Assembly: GCA_024760905.1 (NCBI GenBank)
Contig: CM045738.1
Coordinates: forward strand, 52,002,297 to 52,066,296
Source: Plotosus lineatus
Taxonomy: Eukaryota > Chordata > Actinopteri > Siluriformes > Plotosidae
Reading direction: 5' to 3'
DNA length: 64,000 bases
Under the pieces are notes generated by a model. That model was not told the DNA's origin. It made no database searches and saw only the letters and a program-made list of their open reading frames with translations. Shown here piece by piece: positions 10,911 to 21,646 of this stretch (position 1 is its first letter; each line of letters opens with the position of its first letter). The translations under genes were made by a program, and so were the position numbers.

Positions 10911-11027
10911 ATGAGTTTAGCGAATAGCAGAGAACAGAGAAGCACCGCTGGGAACCGCATGACCAAAATCCTCGAAGCGGAGGAAGAGGACGAATTTTAC
11001 AAAACAACATACGGAGGATTTAATGAT
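10911..11027 (+). CDS. vps72: vps72 exon 1
   Basis: Begins with ATG in GAAAATGAG, encodes 39 codons MSLANSREQRSTAGNRM ... TYGGFND. The exon is taken to end at AATGAT|GCAAGT, a GC-type donor. This puts exon 2 (GAG TCT GGT GAT) in phase 0 and gives GGFND-ESGDDEY, the same length as human GGFTE-ESGDDEY. A GT donor one step later (GCAA|GTCCCT) would break the frame. Confidence 0.88.
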
Positions 11028-14000
11028 GCAAGTCCCTCTCTCTCTCTCTCTCTCTCTGAGTAAATGCGAATTTTTGTTTGTCTTTTTTATCAATGTGTAC
11101 TGTTTATTACTGTATATTATTGATTAGAAGTTAGTTTAAATTATGGTTATTCAGTCAGTGTGTGTGATGTGGTGGTGGTTACAAGTTTAATAGCTTGTGT
11201 GTAAAAGCTGTTCTTGAGTCTGTTTGTTTTTGTGTTTTGTACCTTTTTCTGGAGGGGGGGGGGGGGGGCATGTCCAGGGTGTGTATGGGGTCCTTGATAA
11301 TTCCACTGGCTCTCCACTGAAGTCTGTCAGGGTAAATGTCAACGAGGGGGCAGCTGCAAGGCCTTCCTGTCCTCTGCAGAACAGCTTCTGAACCACACTT
11401 TACAGCAGCACAGTAGGCCCTCATTATTTGCGGGGTTTGATTCCGGCCCCTCCCGCGAATCAAGATAATCCGCGAGTTCTGTACCCAAAGGTAAAACCCC
11501 ATGTATCATATAGAGGTTTTGCAGTCCCGTGACCGCCGAGTAGCTGCCGCCATATTGGGGTGAAAACAAACGTGTACTTACTTTGGAGGTGCCTGTTTTT
11601 AGCGTGGTAGATTATATGAATATGAATGTTGACAGTCGTAATACAATACCAGTGCTTTCTGAGCTCCCTGCTGATTATGATAACAATCACAAACAACAGT
11701 ATATTCAAAAACTACGGTTATCAGGGCTAACAAATGATCCATATGTTTTTGCCCGATGGTTTGGTTGATAACTGCATGGATGAAGCAACAGACAGGATAC
11801 CTGGTGTAACATACCCAGATATCTATAATTATTTGATTAATCGCACATCTGATTATACTCACGAAAAACTGAAAAGTTTCAAAGGGCTTAGAATGTAACA
11901 ATCATTTGTTAATGAGACCCCCCCCCCCCCAACTTGGGAATGGCATGTTTGTTGTGTGTTGTCAGAACACGTATTAAATACTGTTAAAGTTAAATCTGGG
12001 AAGCGTATGAGTATTTTTTGGGTTTCGGCACTTCACGAGCATATTATACCCAAGAAAGCCTCTAATATCACCCATGGCAAGCTGTGTGAGGACACCAAAG
12101 TATTAATCATGGCAAAGGTAATTGACTTCTTTTTTTTATCATTTTGCCAACGTTGTATATTAAGCACAAGCATGTGGATCTAAATCTATGAAGTATTATA
12201 ATAGTTATATATATACTGTCTGTCTGTCTTCCTTTCGGCGTTTTCCCTTTTACCCGGGAGTCGCCACAGTGAATCATTTAATTTGGCAGAGGTTTTTACG
12301 TCGGCTGCACTTCCTGTCACAACCCTTTATAGTAAGGGACAGAAACACCCTGACAACTTTGCAGCCTACTCTTTACGAAAGTCAGTAATGGTTCTTTTAC
12401 ATGCCTCTCACCATCGACAGTGAGAGACATGGCCCGCCTTTGATAACCCAGTTAGCTGCACTGGGGTGGGGGACTCGAACCCCCAACTTTCTGGATCAGC
12501 GATCCAGCGCCCTATACCACTAGACCACCACTGCCCAATAGTTATATACACTGTAAATGTTATAATAAAGACAATAGCATTTTAGCTGCCCTCAGCTTAT
12601 AAATGGACAACAGATATACAGTTAAATAGAATCAAACTGTGGTTAAGACAATAAATAATAATATATCTACTGATAAAAATTACTTGCCTCCAACATAATG
12701 TTCGCTACATACACTACTGTTAGGAGCTGGTCGCCAGTCTGTATCAGCTGTTTTCAAAGCAGAAATCCATTTCTCTCGTCGGGATTTATTAGCAGAGAAT
12801 CTGATATTTAACACTCGCTTTCTTTCCTCTGTAAATTGTACAGCCGACAGCAACACAGTTAACTACCATTTTGTGCTTGTTTAATAAATAAATGAAGTAT
12901 TAAACCCTTACACACTCGTGTGCTACTGTGTTGGGACCGGAGTGAATGGTTTGTTTTCACCCCAATCTGGCGGGATGACGTATGCATGACGTCAGCTGCA
13001 AAACCGCTATTACATGTGCTAAAATATGCTTCTTAAACACATTCTATAAACAGTCTTACTTATTAATTCTGTTTTAATGAAGTAAAATGTAGGAATGATG
13101 AAGAAAAACTTAATTTTTTTTACTGTGACATTTATTGGTAATATACACATTATATGGTGCTTCTTCTTCTTTTCCTTTCGGCTTTTCCCTTCAGGGGTCG
13201 CCACAGCAAATCATCTGCCTCCATCTCACCCTATCCTTTGCATCTTCTTCTCTTACACCAACGACCTTCATGTCCTCCTTCACCACATCCATGAATCGTC
13301 TCTTTGGTCTTCCTCTAGGCCTTTTGCCTGGTAGTTCCAGCCTCAGCATCCTATTACCAATATACTCACTATCCCTCCTCTGTACATGTCCAAACCATCT
13401 CAATCGAGCCTCTCTGACTTGGTCTCCAAAACGTCTTACATGTGCAGTCCCTCTGATGTGCTCATTCCTAATCCTATCCATCCTCGTTACTCCCAAAGAG
13501 AACCTCAACATTTTCATCTCTGCTACCTCTAGCTCTGCCTCCTGTCTTTTCAACAGGGCCACTGTTTCTAACCCATACAACATCGTTGGCCTCAACACCG
13601 TCTTGTACACTTTTCCTTTCATTCTTGCCGATACCCTCCTATCACACATCACACCGGACACTTTTCTACAACCATTCCAACCTGCCTGCACACACTTCTT
13701 GACCTCTTTTCCACACTCTCCATTGCTCTGGATTGTTGAGCCTAAGTACTTAAAATCCTCCACCTTTCTTATCTCTGCTTCCTGTAATCTCACCGTTCCT
13801 CTTAGGTCCTTGTCATTCATGCTCTGGCATCCTCTCACTCTCTAAAACCTTGTTAAATGTTCTTGTCAGAAAATCTACTGCTACCTCTCCTAGACACTTC
13901 CATACCTCCACCGGTATGTCATCAGGACCAACTGCCTTTCCATTCTTCATCCTCTTCAATGCCCTCCTCACTTCACCCTTAGTAAGCTTTGCTACTTCCT

Positions 14001-15690
14001 GGTCCTCAACAGTCACCTCTTCTACTCTTTTTTTCTCTCTCATTTTCCTCATTCATCAGCTCTTCAAAGTACTCTTTCCATCTTCCCAGCACACTTCTGT
14101 CATCAGTCAATACATTTCCCTCTCTGTCCTTTATCAATCTAACTTGCTGCACGTCCTTCCCATCTCTATTTCTCTGCTGTGCCAACCTGTATAAATCATT
14201 TTCTCCCTCTTTACTTTCCAACCGAGCATACAAGTCATCAAACGCGCTCTGTTTGGCCTTTGACACTGCTACCTTTGCCTTACGCTGTGTCTCCCTGTAC
14301 TCCTGTTTACTCTCTTCGGTTTTCTCAATGTCCCACTTCTTCTTAGCTAACCTCTTCCTTTGTACACACTCCTGCACTTCCTCATTCCACCACCAAGTCT
14401 CCTGATCTACTTTCCTTCTAGATGACACACCAAGTAGTTTCCTACCTGTCTACCTGATCACATTAGCTGTAGTTGTCCAGTCATCTGGAAGCACTTCCTG
14501 ACCACCCAAAGCCTTTTTCAACTCCTCCTTGAAGACAACCCGACACTCTTCCTTTTTGAACTTCCAACACTTTGTCTTCTGCTCTGCCTTTGCCTTCTTC
14601 ACCTTCCTCACCATCAGCATCATCCTGCACACCACCATCCTATGCTGTTTGGCAACACTCTCACCCGCTACTACTTTGCAGTCACTGACTTCCTTCAAAT
14701 TACATCGCCTACACAAGATGTCGTCTCCCTGTGTGCTCTTACCTCCGCTTTCATACGTCACCCTATGCTCCTGTTTCTTCTTGAAGAAAGTATTCACCAC
14801 AGCCATTTCCATCCCTTTTGCAAAATCGATCAACATCTGTCCTTCTGTGTTCCTGTCCTGGATACCAAACCTGCCCATCACTTCCTCGTCCCCTCTGTTT
14901 CCTGCACCAACATGTCCATTGAAGTCTGCACCAATGACCACTCTTTCACCTCTGGGGGTACTCTGCATCACTTCATCTAACTCCCTCCAGAATCTCTCCT
15001 TCTCTTCTCGCTCACATCCTGTCTGTGGGGCATAAGCACTAACAACATTGACCATCACACCTTCAATTTCTAACTTGAGACTCATCACTCTGTCTGACAC
15101 TCTTTTCACTTCTAGAACATTCCTGACAAACTCCTCCTTCAAGATGACTCCTACTCCTCTCTTCCCAATTTCTCTTCCCATCCACACCATGATAAAACAG
15201 CTTAAACCCTGATCCTAAGCTTCTAGCCTTGCTACCTTTCCACCTGGTCTCCTGAACACACAGTATGTCCACCTTCCTCCTCTGCGTCATGTCAGCCAGC
15301 TCTCTACCTTTTCCTGTCATAGTTCCAACATTCAAAGTCCCTACTTTCATTCCTAGACTCATGCCTTTCCGCTTCTCTCTCTGGCAACGGACACGCCTCC
15401 CGCCTCTCCTTCTTCGACCAAAAGTAGTCCAATTTCCATCAGCACCCTGTTGGTTGACGGCACTGATAGCGGTCGTTGTTAACCCGCGCCTCGACCGATC
15501 CGGTATGTCATTCTTTCTTGTGATTCGCATAGTTTATTTGGCATTTGTTTTACGCCGGATGCCCTTCCTGACGCAACCCTCTGCATTTATCCGGGCTTGG
15601 GACCGGCGTGGGGGAGAGACACTGGTTTGTCCCCCCCCCCCCTCACGGCTGCATTACACATTATATGGTGCATGTGTGTGTGTGTATGTA

Positions 15691-15743
<53 letters not shown>

Positions 15744-18700
15744 GAGAACACTTTTAAATGCATTCTCCTTAAAACATACAGCACTGTAGTTTTCACAAAT
15801 GGCCACTAAAGGAAGGTATTGCATTATTTGTGAGGCATGAAATGACTGAATTCAGGTATGAACTGCATTCAGTCCGAGCAGCTCAGCCATGCCCCTCAGC
15901 CGGAGCGGGCAGAAGAGAGTTTGAGGTGAGAGTGTTATAGATCGTTACAAATCAAAGAAGCGGGGACGTGATGCGAGTTAATCCTCTGGCGCAGAGGTGA
16001 GTGTGCTTTTGTTTATTGTCAGTATATGTAGATAAGAATAGTGAATTCAGGTGTGAGCTATCAAGCAGCTCAGCCACGCCCCTCAGCCGAAGCGGAGAGA
16101 AAACAGTTAGAGGCACAGTGCCAAAATCAATGTCCCCCAAAAACACAGACCATAACAAAAAACATAAAAGAACAAGAAATGTTAAATTTGATAAACAAAA
16201 GAAAATGAGAAACATGCTACACCTCAGTAAATAAAATCTCACACACACGCAAACATAGGTACTGTACTGGAATAATAATTGAAAAACACTTTATTAGTGG
16301 AGTGTTTTCCAACAGTTCAGATGATTACTCCTCAGGCACTTTTGAGGAAACTGTCGTTTCTTTCGGAGAAAATCTTATTTCTTCAGAAGAGACATCCAAC
16401 GAGACAACCTTTTTCTGGCGCTGAGCCGACATTTGAGTGGCATCATAGAGATTAACTGATAATTAAAAGACACTCAAAAAAAAAAGGCTCATTGACCACT
16501 TGTGCGCGAATGAGGAAAACAGGGCGTTACATCATCTCAACCAATCAGCAGGAAGGAGGACAGCCATTGGCTGAATTTGAATGACGTGACAGTTGCTCGG
16601 CAATCTGCGAATATGCAAACCGTGAGTGCAATACCGCGAACAGTCAAGGGCCTACTCTACATTGAGAGGCTCTTTATGATGGCGTGGTAAAAATTTGTCA
16701 GTAGATGCCAAGGTAGGCAGGCTTGTTGGAGCTTTTTGAGGCTGTACATATTTTGTGTCTTTCCCACCTGGTGGGAGATATTCGTGGACCAAGTGAAGTC
16801 AGCAGAGATGTGGACTCCAAGAGACTTGAGGCACTCCACCCTCTCTACCTCCTCTCCATCAACATAGAGAGCAGAGTGCTCAGTTTGTTTCGATCTACTG
16901 GATCTATCCATTGTCATTATCTTATTTTTGGACATGCTGAGTTCCAGATTATTGTTGTCGCAGCATCACCACAGATGCCAGACCTCTTTCCTGTAGGCTG
17001 ATGCTTATGTTATCAAACAGTGACGGTGGTGTCATTGGCAAATTTTACGTTGGCATTGCTGATGTGAATGGGGACAGTCGTGTGTGAAGTAGAAGAGGAG
17101 GGAGCTAAGAACACATACCTCTGTGGTATTCTGGTACTTGGGATAAAAGTGGAGATATGTTCTCTTATCCTGACCTTCTAGAGATCTGGAGCTAAGGAAG
17201 TTCAGGTTCCAGATGCACAGTGACCTCCCCAGGCTGATTGACAAACAGACGCTCTCCGCCTTACGTTCATTCGTTTTACGTTTTTTAAAAAGGAAAAAAA
17301 AATTGTCAAATTTTGAGTTTAGCATGTTCTCCGTAATGGCTGACGTAATGACGCTGCGTCCATTGTTTACAAATGACAGACTGAACATGCCCTTCCTTCT
17401 TTGCAGTTCACTGCATGTTACCCTTGTGTTAAGACGTCGTCTCTGAGATCTTTGTGTTTACACTGTTTTGTGGACTTTTGAAACTGTAAGCAAATATGGT
17501 TGGTCAGAAGCGTAAGCCTGCTAGTCTTGTTCTTTTTTTCCTTTCGGCTATTCCCTTCAGGGGTCACCACAGCGAATTATCTGCCTCCATCTCACCCAAT
17601 CCTCTGCATCTTCTTCTCTTACACCAACTACCTTCATGTCCCTCTTCACCACATCCGTGAATTGTCTCTTTGGTCTTCCTCTGGGCCTTCTGCCTGGTAC
17701 TTCCAAGCTCAGCATCCTACAACCAATATACTCACTATCCCTCCTCTGTATGTGTCCAAACTGTCTCAATCTAGCCTCTCTGACTATCTCCAAAACATCT
17801 TACATGTGCTGTCCCTCTGATGTGCTCATTCCTGATCCTATCCATCGTCGTTACTCCCAAAGGGAACCTCAACATTTTCATCTCTGCTCCCTCCAGCTCT
17901 GCCTCCTGTCTTTTCCCCAGGGCCACTATTTCTAAACCAGACAACATTGCTGGCCTCAACACCTTCTTTTACACAAAGCAAACACTGCATCTGTGGTGCT
18001 CTTTCTTGGCATGAAACCAAACTGTTGTTCACAAATGCTGATCTCTGCCCTTAGTCTAGCTTCCACTATTCTTTCCCATGACTTCATCGTATGGCTCAGC
18101 AACTTTATCCCTCTGTAGTTGATAATGGGCAAATGGGCGCCATCACACTTCTCCATTCCTCTGGCATCCTCTTACTCTCGAAGACCTTGTTGAATGTTCT
18201 TGTCAGAAAATCTACTGCTACCTCTCCTAGACACCTCCATACCTCCACCAGTATGTCATCAGGACCAACTGTCTTTCCATTCTTCATCCTCTTCAATGCC
18301 CTGTTCACTTCACCCTGACTAATCTTTGCTTCTTCCTGGTCCTCAATGGTCACCTATTGTACTTATTTTTTTCTCTCATTTTTTTTTCATTCATCAGTTC
18401 TTCAAAGTACTCTTTCCATCTTTCCAGCACACTTGTCATCAATCAATACATTTCCCTCGCTGTCCTTAATCACTCTAACTTGCTGTGCCAACCTGTCCAG
18501 ATCCAGATGAACTAGTGCAATTTGAATGGAAGAAAATACAGTACAGGAAGGGAGTTGGGCAAATGAGTGCAGGTGCACAACTGAGCACCCACTGGTTACA
18601 GTCTCTGTGTGTGTGAGTAAGATATTTCAGGTCTGCTGGAATATTAAGAAAGACATGATACCATTGCAGTTCAGTCAAAGAAAATCCCATATGCTCAGTA

Positions 18701-21612
18701 TTATGTACTTTAGAAACTTACTTCTTCTTCTCTTTTCCTTTCGGCTGTTCCCTTCAGGGGTCGCCACAGCAAATGGTCCGCCTCCATCTCTCCCTATCCT
18801 CTGCATCTTCTACTCTTACTCCAACGACCTTCATGTCTGCATTCACCACATCCATAAATCTTCTCTTTGGTCTTCCTCTGGGCCTTCTGCCTGGTAGTTC
18901 CAAGCTCAGCATCCTACTACCAATATACTCACTATCCCTCCTCTGTACATGTCCAAACCATCTCAATCTAGCCTCTCTGACTTTGTCTCCAAAACATCTT
19001 ACATGGGCTGTCCCTCTGATGTACTCATTTCTGATCCTATCCATCCTTGTTACTCCCAAAGAGAACCTCAACATTTTCATCTCTGCTACCTACAACTCTG
19101 ACTCCTGTCTTTTCCCCAGGGCCACTGTTTCTAAACCATGCAACATTGCTGGCCTCATCACCGTCTTGTACACTTTTCCCTTCATTCTTGCTGACACTCT
19201 CCTATCGCACATAAAACCGGACACTTTTCTCCATCCATTCCAACCTGCCTGCACGCACTTCACCTCTTTTCCACACTCCATTGCTTTGGATTGTTGATCC
19301 CAAGTACTTAAAATCCTCCACCTTCTTTATCTCTGCCCCCTGTAACCTCACCGTTCCTCTTGGGTCCTTGTCGTTCACACATGTATTCTGTCTTACTGAG
19401 TTTAACCTTCATTCCCCTCCTTTCCAGGGCATACCTCCCCCTCTCTAGATTTTCCTCCACTTGTTCTCTGCTCTCACTACAGATCACAATGTCATCTGCA
19501 AACATCTTAGTCCATGGAGATTCTTGTCCAACCTCGTCTGTCAGCCTGTCCATCACCATAGCAAACAAGAAGTGGCTGAGAGCTGACCCTTGATGCAGTC
19601 CCACCTCCACCTTGAACTCTTCTGTCACACCGACAGCACACCTCACCACTGTCTTACATCTCTCATACATGTCCTGCACCACTCTAACATAATTCTCTGT
19701 CACTCCAGACTTCCTCGTACAATACCACAGTTTTTCTCTCGGCACCCAGTCATATGCTTTCTCCAGATCCACAAAGGCACAATCAGCTCCTTCTGACCTT
19801 CTCTGTACTTCTCTATTAACATCCTCAAGGCAAACACTGCATCTGTGGTGCTCCTTCTTGGCCTGAAACCAAACTGTTGCTCACAAATGCTGACCTCTGC
19901 CCTTAGTCTAGCTTCCACTATTCTTTCCCATAACTTCATTGTATGGCTCATCAACTTTATCCCTCTGTAGTTGCCACAACTCTGTACATCTCCCTTGTTC
20001 TTAAAAATGGGCACAAGCACACTTCTCCTCCATTCCTCCGCATTCCTCTTTTTTTCTGTCATTTTCCTCATTCATCAGCTCTTCAAGCTACTCTTTCCAT
20101 CTTCCCAGCACACTTCTGTCATCAGTCAATACATTTCCCTCTCTGTCCGTTATCACTCTAACTTGCTGCACGTCTTTCCCATCTCTATTTCTCTGCTGTG
20201 CTCACCTGTATAAATCATTTTCTCCCTCCTTACTGTCCAACCTATCGTCCAAGTCACCATACGCCCTCTGTTTGGCCTTTGACACCGCTACCTTCGCCTT
20301 ACGCTGTGTCTCCCTGTACTCCAGTTTACTCTCTTCGGTCCTCTCTGTGTCCCACTTCTTCTTGGCTAACCTCTTCTTTTGTACACACTCCTGCACTTCC
20401 TCATTCCACCACCAAGTCTCCTTATCTACTTTCCTTCCAGAGGACACACCAAGTACTCTTCTACCGGTCTCCCCGATCACATTGGCTGTGGTTGTCCAGT
20501 CATCTGGAAGCACTTCCTGATTACCCAAAGCCTGTTTCAACTCCTCCTTGAAGACAACACGACACTCTTCCTTTTTCAGCTTCCACCACTTTGTCTTCTG
20601 CTCTGCCTTTTCCTTTTTCACCTTTCTCACCATCAGCGTCATCCTGCATACCACCATCCTATGCTGTTTGGCAACACTCTCACCCACTACTACTTTGCAG
20701 TCACTGACTTCCTTCAAATTACATCGCCTACACAAGATGTCGTCTCCCTGTGTGCTCTTACCTCCGCTTTCATACGTCACCCTATGCTCCTGTTTCTTCT
20801 TGAAGAAAGTATTCACCACAGCCATTTCCATCCCTTTTGCAAAATCGATCAACATCTGTCCTTCTGTGTTCCTGTCCTGGATACCAAACCTGCCCATCAC
20901 TTCCTCGTCCCCTCTGTTGCCTGCACCAACATGTCCATTGAAGTCTGCCCCAATGACCACTCTCAACTCTGGGGGTACTCTGCATCACTTCATCAGTGAT
21001 TGCAATTTCCATCAGCACCCTGTTGGTTGACAGCAATGATGGCGGTCGTTGTTAACCCGGGCCTCGACCGATCCAGTGTGAATTTTGTTTTGACCATTTG
21101 CATTTTTAATGTGGCAGAAGTTTTACGTCGGATGCCCTTCCTGTCGCAACCCTCTGCATTTATCCGGGCTTGGGACCGGCATAAGGGGGAGAGACACTGG
21201 TTAGTTCCCCCCCCGCCTCATGGCTGCATTGTACTTTAGAAACTTGATTAGTATTGGTATTTTTCTCTGCATGCAAAATTCAATAATGGAATTGTTTTGA
21301 TCATTTGATTTGTGTGTAATCTTGTCTGGACTGGACATGCTGGATTATGGGTTGTTTAGTTTTGTATTAAAATTGGTCAAGACCTGAAAACTACTTAAAT
21401 GTTTCATACCTTTTTACATATAAACAATCTGATGATGATGATACCAGCTGTGTTAATGAAGAGGCATCTGTTAATAAAAGTGTGATGACTGGTGTTTGTG
21501 AAGATGTGATTTTATCTGCTGAGCAGGATATCGATTAAGATGATAATGCTGAGCGCAGAGTTGATGAAGCTTACTTGTACAAAGAGATCAGAGAATTTTG
21601 TTACATGGTTTG

Positions 21613-21646
<34 letters not shown>

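Larger units (their letters stand above)
11513..13009. mobile_element. THAP-domain DNA transposon with about 50-bp TIRs
   Basis: The left end AGGTTTTGCAG ... ATATTGGGGTGAAAACAAAC and the right end, read in reverse, GCGGTTTTGCAG ... AGATTGGGGTGAAAACAAAC form imperfect inverted repeats with conserved outer and inner blocks. Inside are a minus-strand THAP zinc-finger exon (12686-12869), a plus-strand broken coding region (11583-12120) and a nested SINE (12219-12536). THAP domains occur in P-type and Kolobok-type transposases. Which superfamily this is cannot be settled here. Confidence 0.65.
11411..16653. mobile_element. TIR DNA transposon (CAGTAGGCCC family) with nested insertions
   Basis: Left end CAGTAGGCCCTCATTATTTG, right end ACCGCGAACAGTCAAGGGCC followed by TACT, an imperfect inverted pair. 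Blocks at 11411-11512 and 13010-13140 match the uninterrupted family copy at 54832-55045 and the copy at 62397-62650. Between the blocks sit a THAP-domain transposon (11513-13009) and, after them, an RTE LINE (13161-15655). Elsewhere the family is flanked by TA. The right interior (15850-16120) holds an 85-base imperfect direct repeat beginning GAATTCAGGT. No transposase was recognised with confidence. Confidence 0.65.

Noticed and set aside
10911..11070. vps72 exon 1 ending at a GT donor (GCAA|GTCCCT or GA|GTAAAT)
   Set aside because: Both leave exon 2 out of frame and spoil the match to YL1; the GC donor fits length and phase.
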